Assembly (NCBI RefSeq): GCF_006496635.1
Contig: NZ_CP022958.1
Location: forward strand, 3,534,001 to 3,598,000
Direction: 5' to 3'
Length of the DNA: 64,000 bases
Source: Azoarcus sp. DD4
GTDB lineage: Bacteria > Pseudomonadota > Gammaproteobacteria > Burkholderiales > Rhodocyclaceae
Shown here: positions 1 to 11,744 of the stretch, in pieces
Numbering within the stretch: the stretch's first letter is position 1
How the letters are laid out: each line of letters starts with the position of its first letter
Notes under the pieces: generated by a model
Told to the model about the DNA's origin: nothing
What the model saw: the letters and a program-made list of their open reading frames with translations, nothing else
Database searches by the model: none
Made by a program: the position numbers and the translations under genes

Positions 1-1
1 G

Positions 2-514
2 TTCCTGGTGCTGGCCGCGCAGTACGAAAGCCTGACGCTGCCGCTGGCGGTGATCATGATCGTGCCGATGAGCATCCTCGCCGCCCTCACCGGGGTGTGG
101 CTGACCGCCGGCGACAACAACCTCTTCACCCAGATCGGCCTGATGGTGCTGGTGGGGCTGTCGGCGAAGAACGCCATCCTGATCGTCGAGTTCGCCCGCG
201 AGCTGGAACTGCAGGGCAGCACGCCGAAGGAGGCCGCGATCGAAGCCAGCCGGCTGCGCCTGCGCCCGATCCTGATGACTTCCATCGCTTTCATCATGGG
301 CGTGGTGCCGCTGGTGCTGTCGTCCGGCGCCGGTTCGGAAATGCGCCACGCGATGGGTGTCGCGGTGTTCTTCGGCATGCTCGGGGTCACGCTGTTCGGC
401 CTGTTCCTGACCCCCGTGTTCTACGTGCTGCTGCGCAGCCTCGGCAGAGGCAGCAAGCTGCACACTGCCAATCCCCATGCCGCGCCGATTCCCGCGCCCC
501 ATCTTGTCTCCTGA
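2..514 (+). CDS. RND efflux transporter permease, C-terminal part (5' end outside window)
   Basis: This is the C-terminal ~170 residues of an inner-membrane RND (HAE1-type) drug/solvent efflux pump, which uses proton motive force to export hydrophobic compounds through a tripartite complex. The visible part contains the last membrane helices, with the conserved stretches FLVLAAQYESLTLPLAV and GLSAKNAILIVEFARE, the latter being the helix-10/11 region of AcrB/MexF-type pumps. The reading frame is already open at base 2, so the start lies upstream of the window. The outer-membrane channel gene follows 16 bp downstream, as in mexEF-oprN/ttgABC-type operons. The wording of the helices resembles the MexF/OqxB branch more than AcrB, but the fragment is too short to name the pump. 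Confidence 0.93.
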   Translation, partial: FLVLAAQYESLTLPLAVIMIVPMSILAALTGVWLTAGDNNLFTQIGLMVLVGLSAKNAILIVEFARELELQGSTPKEAAIEASRLRLRPILMTSIAFIMGVVPLVLSSGAGSEMRHAMGVAVFFGMLGVTLFGLFLTPVFYVLLRSLGRGSKLHTANPHAAPIPAPHLVS

Positions 515-530
515 GCCCGGAGCCGACGAC

Positions 531-2051
531 ATGAACGACAACGCATCAAGATTCACCCGGCGCATCCCGCTGCTGCTCGCCACCCTGCTGACGCTGGCCG
601 GCTGCTCGCTGGCGCCGGTGTATGAGCGCCCCGAGGTCGCGACCCCGGCCGCCTTCAAGGAGGCCGATCCGGCGCTCGAAGCCGCCGCCGCGAAGTGGAA
701 AACCGCCGCGCCCGCCGAGGACCAGCACCGCGGCGAATGGTGGCGCATCTTCGGCGACGACACGCTGAACGCGCTCGAAGCCGAGGCGCTGGCCGCCAAC
801 CAGGACCTCAAGGCCGCCGCCGCCCGCCTCGCCCAGGCGCGCGCGCTGGAAGGCAGCGCCCGCTCCGAGCGCATGCCGCAGATCGACGCCAGCTTCGGCC
901 CCACCCGCCAGCGCCCCTCGCCCGCGTCCCAAGGGCTGGACGAGGACGCCTCGGTGTCGCCCAGCACGCTGTGGCGGGCGCAGGCGGGCATCGGCTATGA
1001 AGTGGACCTGTTCGGCCGCGTCGCCTCCAGCGTGGACGCCGCCGGCGCCGACACCCAGCAGCGCGAGGCGCTGCTGCGCTCGGTGCAGCTCGCGCTGCAG
1101 GCGGATGTGGCCCAGGCCTACTTCCTGTTGCGCGAACTCGACGCCGAGCAGGCGCTGTTCCGTGCCACCGTCGACCTGCGCGGCGAGGCGCTGAAGCTGG
1201 TGCAGCGCCGCTTCGAGGCCGGCGACATCGGCGAGCTGGACGTGGCCCGTGCCCGCACCGAACTCGCCAGCGCCCAGTCGGAAGCGCACGGCATCGCCCG
1301 TCGCCGTGCCGCCGCCGAACACGCCCTCGCCATCCTGCTCGGCAAGCCGCCGGCGGAGTTCAGCTTCGCTGCCCAGCCGCTCGCCCGCATCACAGTCGGC
1401 GTGCCGGCCGGGCTGCCGTCGGCGCTGCTCGAACGCCGGCCCGACATCGCCGCCGCCGAACGCGCGATGGCCGCAGCCAACGCCCGCATCGGCGTGGCGC
1501 GTGCAGCCTTCTTCCCGCGCCTCAGCCTGACCGGCGCGTTCGGCTACGAATCCGCCGAACTCGGCGACCTCTTCCAGTGGTCCAGCCGCACCTTCCTGCT
1601 CGGCCCGCTGGTGGGCGGCGTGCTGTCGATGCCGATCTTCGACGGCGGCCGCCGCCAGGCCGACCTAGACCGCGCCCGCGCGGTGTACGAGGAAGACGTG
1701 GCGCGCTACCGCCAGACCGTGCTCGGTGCCTTCCGCGAGGTGGAGGACGGGCTCGCCAACCTGCGCATCCTCGGCAGGCAGACCCAGGCCCAGGACGAAG
1801 CGGTGGCCGCGTCCGAGCGCGCCGCGCGGCTGTCGCAGCTGCAGTACCGCGAAGGCGCCACCAGCTATTTCGAGGTGATCGACGCCGACCGCAGCGTGCT
1901 GCAGCAGCGCCGGGTGGCGCTGCAGCTGGATGGGGAACGGGCGCGGTCCACGGTGGCGCTGATCCGCGCGCTGGGTGGCGGCTGGGAGGCATCGGCCACG
2001 GCAGACGCCGCACCGGCTAGAACCACTGCGCTGGCCGCGAACCCACGCTGA
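531..2051 (+). CDS. RND efflux outer-membrane factor lipoprotein (NodT/OprM family)
   Basis: A 506-residue outer-membrane factor that forms the TolC-like exit duct of the adjacent RND pump. The ATG at 531 is preferred because it begins a lipoprotein signal peptide ending in the lipobox LAGC; the frame is open further upstream, but that part overlaps the permease. The body shows the two repeated outer-membrane-efflux-protein halves, with features such as YEVDLFGRV, LERRPDIAAAE and LGPLVGGVLSMPIFDGGRR. Length is normal for the family. It sits 16 bp after the permease stop, so the two are almost certainly cotranscribed. Confidence 0.93.
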   Translation: MNDNASRFTRRIPLLLATLLTLAGCSLAPVYERPEVATPAAFKEADPALEAAAAKWKTAAPAEDQHRGEWWRIFGDDTLNALEAEALAANQDLKAAAARLAQARALEGSARSERMPQIDASFGPTRQRPSPASQGLDEDASVSPSTLWRAQAGIGYEVDLFGRVASSVDAAGADTQQREALLRSVQLALQADVAQAYFLLRELDAEQALFRATVDLRGEALKLVQRRFEAGDIGELDVARARTELASAQSEAHGIARRRAAAEHALAILLGKPPAEFSFAAQPLARITVGVPAGLPSALLERRPDIAAAERAMAAANARIGVARAAFFPRLSLTGAFGYESAELGDLFQWSSRTFLLGPLVGGVLSMPIFDGGRRQADLDRARAVYEEDVARYRQTVLGAFREVEDGLANLRILGRQTQAQDEAVAASERAARLSQLQYREGATSYFEVIDADRSVLQQRRVALQLDGERARSTVALIRALGGGWEASATADAAPARTTALAANPR

Positions 2052-2093
2052 GCGGCCTCGCCCCCGCGTCGGGTCAGCGCCCGGCGCGGTGTC

Positions 2094-2621
2094 CTAGCCC
2101 GGCTGCGATACCGTCCGCAGCACCGCGGGGGCGATCACCCGATGCATCGGCGCGACCGGCAGCATGTAAAGCCGGCCCAGCAGGTTATGGACGTGGACGA
2201 CCGTCGACACCGTGACCAACGTTTCGCCCCGATCGCCGCGCGCGCAGTGCAGTGACAGCACCACGTCGAGATGGCGGTCGCAGTCGCCGAGCAGCACTTC
2301 GTCGTGGCCGATCTCGTACAGCGTGAAAATGCCCAGACGATCGCCCGGCCGGTAATCGCCTTCCGGGCGGGCGGGATCGATGGCGGCCATGGCGCCGAGA
2401 TCCTTAAGTCCGGCCAGACGGACGACACGATTGCGCAGCCGCATGCAGGCATCCACCCAGTGCGGCGTGCGGCCGAAGGCCTTGATGAACTGGCCGAGCG
2501 CCGACAGGTCCGGCTCGCCGGCGCGTACAACCCAGGCGTCGTGGAAGTGCGCACCCGCGGTACGCGTGGCGATCCGGCTGCCGGCCGGCACCGCGGCCTG
2601 CCGTGGCGACGCCGCATTCAT
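2094..2621 (-). CDS. DUF2867 domain-containing protein
   Basis: A 175-residue soluble protein that looks like the DUF2867 family, whose members occur alone or fused to NAD-dependent epimerases and often near stress or pigment genes; function unknown. Visible family-like features are the N-terminal HFHDAWVV segment, GDRLGIFTLYEIGHDEVLLG in the centre, and a C-terminal VHVHNLLGRLYMLPVAPMHR stretch. There is no signal peptide or membrane segment. It converges on the efflux operon (42 bp between stops) and is separated from the MFS gene behind it by about 175 bp in which I see no gene. Biochemical role cannot be stated. Confidence 0.75.
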   Translation of the reverse strand: MNAASPRQAAVPAGSRIATRTAGAHFHDAWVVRAGEPDLSALGQFIKAFGRTPHWVDACMRLRNRVVRLAGLKDLGAMAAIDPARPEGDYRPGDRLGIFTLYEIGHDEVLLGDCDRHLDVVLSLHCARGDRGETLVTVSTVVHVHNLLGRLYMLPVAPMHRVIAPAVLRTVSQPG

Positions 2622-2796
2622 CGTCCGCCTTCTGTATGGCAGGGGCCGACGATCAGACGCGCCAGCGAGTTTTCAGGGTAGGGGCTTCCGGCTTCGCGCA
2701 TTCCGGCATGCTCGGCAATTGACAGTCCGGCAGCATACGAGGCGGGGCCGCAGCCGGCAATCTCAGCTAGCCGCGGCCCGCAAGGAAGTTGCCGGC

Positions 2797-4032
2797 TCAG
2801 GCCGACGCCACCGCTGCCGCCGGCGCTTCCGCCCGCCGCGCCGCCGCCAGCGCCGACACCACCGCGCCGATCTGCAGCACCGCCACGCCGGCCATCACCA
2901 TCGAGAAATGGCGGCCGTCCATCAGCGGACCGAAGGCCAGCGGCGCCAGCGCCATGCCACTATCGATGCCGGAATAGACCAGACCGTAGATGCGGCCGTA
3001 GGCGCTGGCGCCGAAGCGCGACACCGCCGAACGCCGCACCAGGATGTCGCGCGACGGCCCGGCCACGCCGGTGCAGAAGCCGATGAAGGCCAGCGCCGGC
3101 ACCGCCACCCAGCCGGGCAGCACGCCAGCGGCAAGCACCAGCGCCATCGCCGCGGCGGCCGCGAGGAAGACGGCGACCAGGCGGTCGTGCGCCGCGACCT
3201 TGCTGGCAATGAAGCCGCCGACGAAGACGCCGCCGGCCGCCGCCAGCAGGAAGGCGGTGATGCCGCTCGCCGCCGAGGCCAGGCTCAGGCCGTAGAGCGA
3301 CTGCAGCAGCGGCGTGCCGTAGTTCTGGAAGGCGCCGAAAGCCATGGTGGTGAAGAAGAAGAACAGGAAGCACAGCCACACCGCCGGCACGCGGATGAAG
3401 TCGAGCGAGCTTGCGCTGCTCTGCTGCTTGCGCGCCTCGCTGCGCTCGGCGCCGTCGGCCAGCCAGTGGCGGGCGAAGAACAGGCAGGCGACGCTGACGA
3501 AAGCAAGCACCGCGGCGCCGACCGCCGCCATCCGCCAGCCGGCGAACGTGGCCAGGCCAACCATGAACACCGGCGCCAGCGCCCAGCCGAGGTTGCCCGA
3601 CAGGCCATGCGCCGAGAAGGCGTGACCCAGCCGTGCTTCCGACACCTTGCGGTTGAGCAGGCTGAAGTCGGCCGGGTGGAAGACCGCATTGCCGCAGCCG
3701 GCGATCACCGCTGCCAGCACCAGCCCGCCCAGCCCCTGCGCCATCGACACCAGCAGCGCGGCGATGCCGAGCAGCGAGACCCCGGCGCTCAGCACGCGAT
3801 AGGCGCCGAAGCGGTCCACCGCGAATCCGGCGGCGGCCTGGCCGAAGGCGGACACCACGTAGAAGGCGGTCATCGCCAGACCGACACGGGTGAAATCGAG
3901 CTCGAAGGCCTGCATCAACCAGGGAAACAGCGACGGCAGCACCAGCTGGAAGAAGTGCGAGGTGCCGTGCGCGAAAGCCACCACGGCGATCACGCCGGCA
4001 TCGTGGCGGACATGGGTTTGAGCTTGGGTCAT
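2797..4032 (-). CDS. MFS transporter (Fsr-like)
   Basis: A 411-residue major facilitator superfamily permease with about twelve hydrophobic segments. Sequence features such as HGTSHFFQLVLPSLFPWL near the N-terminus and GNAVFHPADFSLLNR in the fourth/fifth helix region resemble the fosmidomycin-resistance (Fsr) branch of MFS exporters. The ATG at 4032 is chosen because it starts directly before the first amphipathic region; an upstream extension to 4221 would run through the divergent regulator. It is transcribed away from an AraC-family gene across a 91-bp gap, suggesting that the regulator controls this exporter. Substrate unknown. Confidence 0.85.
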   Translation of the reverse strand: MTQAQTHVRHDAGVIAVVAFAHGTSHFFQLVLPSLFPWLMQAFELDFTRVGLAMTAFYVVSAFGQAAAGFAVDRFGAYRVLSAGVSLLGIAALLVSMAQGLGGLVLAAVIAGCGNAVFHPADFSLLNRKVSEARLGHAFSAHGLSGNLGWALAPVFMVGLATFAGWRMAAVGAAVLAFVSVACLFFARHWLADGAERSEARKQQSSASSLDFIRVPAVWLCFLFFFFTTMAFGAFQNYGTPLLQSLYGLSLASAASGITAFLLAAAGGVFVGGFIASKVAAHDRLVAVFLAAAAAMALVLAAGVLPGWVAVPALAFIGFCTGVAGPSRDILVRRSAVSRFGASAYGRIYGLVYSGIDSGMALAPLAFGPLMDGRHFSMVMAGVAVLQIGAVVSALAAARRAEAPAAAVASA

Positions 4033-4123
4033 GAGCGGCTCCTGCGACAAAAGGCTGCCGACCGATGATAATCCGCTCACCACTTGGCACATGATCGCAA
4101 GCGGGACAACTACTATCGAGAAC

Positions 4124-4909
4124 ATGCCACGTCCGATTTTCGAACTCCCGCCCCGTCCACAGCCCACCGCCGAGGATCCGATCTCGGTGCTGATGCGCGA
4201 GCCGCCGCCGGATTCCATCATTCCCTGGCACAGCCACCCCTGGGGTCAACTCGCCTATCCGGTGAGCGGCGCAGTCTGCATGGACGTCCCCGGCAGCCGC
4301 TGGCTGGTGCCGCCCTTCCGCGCGGTATGGGTGCCGCCAGGCGTCGAACACCAGCAGAGCATGCTCGGCCATGTGCGCCTGCGCGTGGTCCATGTCTCCG
4401 GCGATTGTGCCGCACTGCCGCCGTCGCAGTGCGCGGTGCTGGAGATCACCCCGCTGATGCGCGAACTGATCGAAGCGCTGCTCCCCCGCCCACCGCAAAG
4501 CGAGCGCCGCACGCAGATCCAGGCGCTGCTGCTGACCGAGCTGGGCCAGGCACGCACGCTGGACCTGCGCCTGCCGCAGCCGGTGGATCGCCGCCTGTGC
4601 GCCCTGTGCGAAGCGCTGATGGCGGATCCGGCCGACAATGCCCCGCTCACGGAATGGGCGCGTCGGGTCGGCGCCAGCAGTCGCACGCTGGCGCGCCTGT
4701 TCCAAAGCGAGATGGGCATGAGCTTCGGCCTGTGGCGCCAGCAGGTACGGCTGACCCACGCCACGGTGCTGGTCGCCCAAGGCCGGCCCTATGCCGAGAT
4801 TGCTGCGGAACTCGGCTACGCCAGCCCGAGCGCGTTCTCGGCAATGTTCCGCCGTGCTTTCGGCTGTTCGCCGCGCCAGTTCTACGCGGCGCAGCCGGCG
4901 GCCGGCTAG
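4124..4909 (+). CDS. AraC-family transcriptional regulator with cupin sensor domain
   Basis: A 261-residue regulator. Residues ~20-110 form an AraC-type cupin (IIPWHSHPWGQLAYPVSGA, PPFRAVWVPPGVEHQQ), and the last ~100 residues hold the double helix-turn-helix (EWARRVGASSRTLARLFQSE, then YAEIAAELGYASPSAFSAMF, ending RRAFGCSPRQF). This cupin-plus-HTH layout is typical of regulators divergent from efflux or MFS genes, which is the arrangement here. The ATG at 4124 gives the usual family length; in-frame upstream ATGs add residues unlike the family. Its TAG stop overlaps the convergent stop of the next gene in a shared CTAG. Confidence 0.88.
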   Translation: MPRPIFELPPRPQPTAEDPISVLMREPPPDSIIPWHSHPWGQLAYPVSGAVCMDVPGSRWLVPPFRAVWVPPGVEHQQSMLGHVRLRVVHVSGDCAALPPSQCAVLEITPLMRELIEALLPRPPQSERRTQIQALLLTELGQARTLDLRLPQPVDRRLCALCEALMADPADNAPLTEWARRVGASSRTLARLFQSEMGMSFGLWRQQVRLTHATVLVAQGRPYAEIAAELGYASPSAFSAMFRRAFGCSPRQFYAAQPAAG

Positions 4910-7812
4910 GCGGTGGTCCTCGCCGAATGTTCCGCCATGTAGGCAGCGAAGGCGTCGGCCGGCATCGGCCGGCCGAAGTGGTAGCCCTGCGCCTCGTCGC
5001 AAGCGTAGCTGCGCAGGCGCTCGACCAGGTGTTCGTGCTCGACGCCCTCGGCGATGGTCTTGAGCCCCAGGCTGCGCGCCATCTGGATGATGGCCTGCAC
5101 CAGCGCGGCATCGTCCGGGTTCTTGTCCATCTCGCGCACGAAGGACTGGTCGATCTTCAGCTTGTCCACCGCGAAGCGCTTGAGGTAGGACAGGCTGGAA
5201 TAGCCGGTGCCGAAATCGTCGATGGACAACCGCAGCCCCAGGCGCTTGAAGCGTTGCACGCTTTCGAGCACCGAATCGACGTCGCCGAGCAGGATGGACT
5301 CGGTCAGTTCCAGCTCCAGATACTCGGCGTCCAGCCCGGCGGCGGCGAGCGCGTCCGCCACCGTCTGGTAGAGCTCGGGACTGCGGAACTGCACGGCCGA
5401 GAGATTGACCGCCACAACGATCTCCGGCAGACCGGCCTGCTGCCAGCGCGCTGCCTGCCGGCAGGCCTCCTCCAGCACCCAGGCGCCGATCTGCACGATG
5501 AGGCCGCTGTCTTCGGCCAGCGGGATGAAGCGCGCCGGCGAGATCTCGCCCTGTTCCGGATGGCGCCAGCGGATCAGGGCCTCGGCGCCGGTCACCTCGC
5601 CGCTGACAAGGTCGATCTGGGGCTGGTAATGCAGCACCAGTTCCTTGCGCTCGACGGCACCACGCAGGCGGCCGAGCAGGGCCAGACGTTCGAGCGCGTT
5701 GGCGTTCATCCCCTCGTCGAAGAAGCGATGGGCGTTGCGCCCCGCCGCCTTGGCCTGGAACATCGCCGTGTCGGCCTTCTTGAACAGGGTCTCGAAATCG
5801 CGGCCGTCCTCCGGAAACACCGCCGCACCGAGCGACACCGTGGTCACCAGTTCGTGGTGATCGATCTCCATCGGCGCAGCCAACTGCTGCAGCACCTTGC
5901 CGATGACGGCAGTGATGGTGCCGGTATCACCGGCATCGGCCAGCAGCACCAGGAATTCGTCGCCGCCCACACGGCACACCGCGTCGGTCTCGCGCATGCA
6001 GGCGGTGAGCCGGCCGGCGGTGCGCTTGAGCAGCGCGTCGCCGGCAACGTGTCCGAGCGAATCGTTGATGACCTTGAAGTTGTCGAGATCGAGATAGAGC
6101 AGCGCACAGCGGCGGCCTTCGCGTTCGGCATAGGCGGCGACCTGCAGGAAGCGCTCCTGGAACAGCAGCTTGTTCGGCAGGCCGGTGAGCACGTCGTGAT
6201 GGGCGAGGAACTCGATGCGCGCCACCGCCGCCTTGCGCTCGGTGATGTCGCGCACGAAGGCGAAGAAGCGCGCGCCCATCGCGCCATCGATGTAGTTGAT
6301 GCTGACCTCGATGTCGCAGAAGCTGCCGTCCTGCCGCCGCCAGCGGCTGTCGAAGCGGCCGGCGCCCGCCGCGGCCACTGCCTCGAGGCGTGCACCGATG
6401 GCCGCAGCATCCAGCGCCGCTTCCAGCGCGCCCACGCCCATTTCCAGCATCTGCCCCCGGCTGTAGCCGCTGAGCTCGCAGGCTGCGTCATTCACCTCGG
6501 TGAAACGGCCCGCCCAGTCGAGGATGACGAAGGCGTCCATCGAGGCGCGGATGATGGTGCCATAGCGTTCCTCCGCCATGCGGAAGTCGGTGACGTCGGT
6601 GGCCACGCCGCCAACCCCGACCAGCTCGCCGTGATCGTCCACAATCGGAAAGCGCACCGCCTCGAATACGCGCTCGTCGTCGCCGACGCGGAGCTTGTCG
6701 GTGCCCATCACCACCGTCCGCTCGCGGATGACCTGCTGGTTGTCGTCGTCGATGCGGCGCGCGTACTGTGCCGGGAACACCTCGAAGGCATTGCGCCCGA
6801 TGATGCCCGCCCGCGGCCGGCCGGCCAGGCGTTCGAAGGCCGTATTGACCAGGGTGTAGCGGAAATCGCGGTCGGTCATGTAGATCGCCGACGGCGAGTT
6901 CTCGGCAAAGGCGGTGGACAGGGCCTGGCTCTTGCGCAGTGCGGCAGTGCGCTCGATGACCTTGCTTTCCAGTTCCGCCTCCTTCTGCTTGAGGTTGCGG
7001 AACAGCAGGTCGTAGGGCGCGACGATGCCGGTCACGAGGACGGCGCGGTACAGGAAATAGGCCGAGGCCAGCAGCAGGTAGTGGCCGTACTCGTTGGCCG
7101 CGCCGAACACGCTGACGTACTGGGTGAAGGCCAGCTCGGCGAGGATGCCGAGCACGATGGAGGCCATGATGGTCGCGAGGACCGCGTTGTCGAAGTGGCG
7201 ACGCTGCCGGTAGAGCACCAGCAGGCTGGCGACGAAGATGCCGGCGATGACGTATTCGCTGCCGATCTTGAAGGCAGTGAGCCCCTGCTCTTCCACGTAG
7301 CAGTCGGGAAACACCCCGGTCAGCACCGCGGCGATCAGTGCCGCCGTGATCGCCGCGTATCCGCCGATCAGCACGCGGCCATTCACCCTGCGGTGCGCCA
7401 CCCCGGCGGCCAGCAGGAAGGACAGGCTTTCGAGATAGCGGAAGGCGATCCACAACTGGGTTGGCAGATTGGCGTCGTAGCCCTTGAGGATGCCCACGCC
7501 CTTGTAGCCGAGCGTGTGCAGCAGCTCCAGCCCGGCGATGAAGACGGCCGCGATGCCAATTACCGACAGGAAGGCATTGCCCGACCAGCGGCGCGAATGC
7601 CAGGCGAGCACGAACATGCCGCCGAGCACGAAGATGCGGATCGACTCGACCAGCGTGTGAAACAGCAGGAAGCTGTAGCGGGCGCACAGGTGCAGCGCCA
7701 CGATGGTGACCAGCAGGCCCGCCAGCTGGGCGGGGCCGACCAGGGGCGTCTGCACGGAAGAAGCGGGGACGTAGAGTTTCATCGGCAGGCGGAAACCGGG
7801 GGTCAGTACCAT
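4906..7812 (-). CDS. Membrane-bound bifunctional diguanylate cyclase/phosphodiesterase (MASE3-PAS-PAS-GGDEF-EAL)
   Basis: A 968-residue cyclic-di-GMP enzyme. Residues ~30-265 are a multi-helix membrane sensor resembling MASE3, followed by a short coiled linker (~270-300), two PAS domains (~300-410 and ~415-530), a GGDEF domain with an intact GGDEF motif at 616-620, and an EAL domain with intact EAL at 744-746 plus DDFGTGYSSL downstream. Both active-site signatures are present, so the protein could make and/or degrade c-di-GMP; which dominates cannot be told from sequence. It stands alone, convergent with the AraC gene and 22 bp beyond the start of the histidine-kinase stop. The translational start has only a weak ribosome site. 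Confidence 0.92.
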   Translation of the reverse strand: MVLTPGFRLPMKLYVPASSVQTPLVGPAQLAGLLVTIVALHLCARYSFLLFHTLVESIRIFVLGGMFVLAWHSRRWSGNAFLSVIGIAAVFIAGLELLHTLGYKGVGILKGYDANLPTQLWIAFRYLESLSFLLAAGVAHRRVNGRVLIGGYAAITAALIAAVLTGVFPDCYVEEQGLTAFKIGSEYVIAGIFVASLLVLYRQRRHFDNAVLATIMASIVLGILAELAFTQYVSVFGAANEYGHYLLLASAYFLYRAVLVTGIVAPYDLLFRNLKQKEAELESKVIERTAALRKSQALSTAFAENSPSAIYMTDRDFRYTLVNTAFERLAGRPRAGIIGRNAFEVFPAQYARRIDDDNQQVIRERTVVMGTDKLRVGDDERVFEAVRFPIVDDHGELVGVGGVATDVTDFRMAEERYGTIIRASMDAFVILDWAGRFTEVNDAACELSGYSRGQMLEMGVGALEAALDAAAIGARLEAVAAAGAGRFDSRWRRQDGSFCDIEVSINYIDGAMGARFFAFVRDITERKAAVARIEFLAHHDVLTGLPNKLLFQERFLQVAAYAEREGRRCALLYLDLDNFKVINDSLGHVAGDALLKRTAGRLTACMRETDAVCRVGGDEFLVLLADAGDTGTITAVIGKVLQQLAAPMEIDHHELVTTVSLGAAVFPEDGRDFETLFKKADTAMFQAKAAGRNAHRFFDEGMNANALERLALLGRLRGAVERKELVLHYQPQIDLVSGEVTGAEALIRWRHPEQGEISPARFIPLAEDSGLIVQIGAWVLEEACRQAARWQQAGLPEIVVAVNLSAVQFRSPELYQTVADALAAAGLDAEYLELELTESILLGDVDSVLESVQRFKRLGLRLSIDDFGTGYSSLSYLKRFAVDKLKIDQSFVREMDKNPDDAALVQAIIQMARSLGLKTIAEGVEHEHLVERLRSYACDEAQGYHFGRPMPADAFAAYMAEHSARTTA

Positions 7813-7834
7813 GGCGTCGGTCTCGACATGAGTC

Positions 7835-10351
<2,517 letters not shown>

Positions 10352-10359
10352 TGCCGGGC

Positions 10360-11169
10360 TCAGCGCAAACCGAGCACGTCCTGCATGTCGAACAGACCGG
10401 AGCGGCGCCCCGCGAGGAAGCGCGCCGCCCGCAGCGAGCCGAGCGCATACGGCATGCGGCTGCCCGACTTGTGGGTGATCTCGATGCGCTCGCCGATGCC
10501 GGCGAAAAGCACGGTGTGATCGCCGACCACATCGCCGCCGCGGATGGTGGAGAAACCGATGGTCTCGGCCTTGCGCTCGCCGGTGACACCTTCGCGGCCG
10601 TAGATCGCGCAGTTTTCCAGATCGCGCCCCAGCTCGCGGGCAACGACTTCGCCCATGCGCAGCGCCGTGCCCGACGGGGCATCGACCTTGAAGCGATGGT
10701 GCGCCTCGATCACTTCGACGTCGTAGCCTTCGTCGAGGATGCGCGCCGCCACTTCGAGCAGGCGGAACACCGCATTCACGCCAACCGCCATGTTGGGCGC
10801 GAAGACTACCGGGATCGCCTCGGCCGCCCTGGCGATCGCGGCCTTGCCGGCGGCGTCGAAGCCGGTGGTGCCGATCACCATCGCCTTGCCGAACTCGCGG
10901 GCGATGGCGAGGTGCGCCAGCGTGCCCTCCGGCCGGGTGAAGTCGATCACGCAATCGGCGGCGGCGATGGCCGCGCGCACGTCGTCCGTGATCGCGACGC
11001 CGCTCGCCACGCCGACGAACTCGCCGGCATCGCGGCCGATGAAGGTGCTGCCGGCGCGGTCGAAGGCGGCCGCAAGCGCGATCTCTTCGTCCTTCAGCGC
11101 AGCCTCGATCAGCATGCGGCCCATGCGGCCGGAAGCCCCTGCAATTGCGACACGTACAGGTGTGGTCAT
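10360..11169 (-). CDS. dapB: 4-hydroxy-tetrahydrodipicolinate reductase DapB
   Basis: A 269-residue enzyme that reduces hydroxy-tetrahydrodipicolinate to tetrahydrodipicolinate with NAD(P)H in lysine/diaminopimelate synthesis. The N-terminal nucleotide-binding motif is VAIAGASGRMGRMLIEA, and the catalytic segment EAHHRFKVDAPSGTA is intact. Length matches the family. It is cotranscribed with, or lies just downstream of, bamE (42 bp), an arrangement found in several betaproteobacteria, and precedes the hybrid kinase by 8 bp. Confidence 0.97.
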   Translation of the reverse strand: MTTPVRVAIAGASGRMGRMLIEAALKDEEIALAAAFDRAGSTFIGRDAGEFVGVASGVAITDDVRAAIAAADCVIDFTRPEGTLAHLAIAREFGKAMVIGTTGFDAAGKAAIARAAEAIPVVFAPNMAVGVNAVFRLLEVAARILDEGYDVEVIEAHHRFKVDAPSGTALRMGEVVARELGRDLENCAIYGREGVTGERKAETIGFSTIRGGDVVGDHTVLFAGIGERIEITHKSGSRMPYALGSLRAARFLAGRRSGLFDMQDVLGLR

Positions 11170-11211
11170 GTTCTTTCCTGGATGCTGGGCGGCGACATCC
11201 GGCCGCCGCGA

Positions 11212-11625
11212 TTATTGCTTGCCGTCGGCCGGCACTTCCACCACGCGGGTGCGGCTGCTCTGCTGCTGGGCGGCGGCATTCTGCGCATCGCCCGCCTGGA
11301 TGTCGCCTTCCACGTGGTCGAGCTTGTCGTCGACGAAGAACACCGAGAACACCCGCTGCTCCGGTTCGCCGCTGCCCGGCTTGAAGCGGTAGACGTAGTC
11401 CCAGCGATTGGTGCGGAAGATGTCCACGACCAGCGGGGAACCGAGCACGAAGCGCACCTGCTCGCGGGTCATGCCGCGCTTGAGCTGGGCCACCATGGCC
11501 TGGTCGACGTAGTTGCCCTGGCGGATGTCGATCCGGTAGGGGTCGACCTTCTGCGCGATCGTGCCAAAGGAGCAAGCGGTGAGCAGACTGGCGGCGGCGA
11601 GCGCCGTGATGAGCGATGAACGCAT
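11212..11625 (-). CDS. bamE: Outer membrane protein assembly factor BamE (SmpA/OmlA)
   Basis: A 137-residue lipoprotein of the BAM complex, which inserts beta-barrel proteins into the outer membrane. The N-terminus is a lipoprotein signal with lipobox LTAC, followed by IDIRQGNYVDQ and the helix KRGMTREQVRFVLGSPLV typical of BamE. The C-terminal ~30 residues are a Gln/Ala-rich tail. The ATG at 11625 starts the signal peptide; an upstream in-frame start would add a tail without a signal character. It is divergent from fur across a 119-bp A+T-rich gap, a classic betaproteobacterial arrangement. Confidence 0.94.
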   Translation of the reverse strand: MRSSLITALAAASLLTACSFGTIAQKVDPYRIDIRQGNYVDQAMVAQLKRGMTREQVRFVLGSPLVVDIFRTNRWDYVYRFKPGSGEPEQRVFSVFFVDDKLDHVEGDIQAGDAQNAAAQQQSSRTRVVEVPADGKQ

Positions 11626-11744
11626 GTGGGATTTCGCGGTTGGGCGCCGTACAGACCGACGCTGGTTCTCAGTAAAGGGCAAAAAATATAACATAGCGAG
11701 GTACGGCGACACCGCCCTGCTTATTTTCCCCCCACAGGACGACC

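Noticed and set aside
2960..5002. Very long open frame antisense to the MFS and AraC genes, and similar long frames opposite other genes (for example 4084-8007, 25368-28253, 36099-39023, 41874-45647)
   Set aside because: In DNA this GC-rich, stops are rare in the alternative frames of real genes. The translations are low-complexity (Arg/Ala/Gly/Pro-rich), match no family, and are fully opposite to well-supported genes.
11626..11744. Fur box between bamE and fur
   Set aside because: The region is A+T-rich but no convincing GATAATGATAATCATTATC-like repeat is present; only promoter-like hexamers of poor quality.
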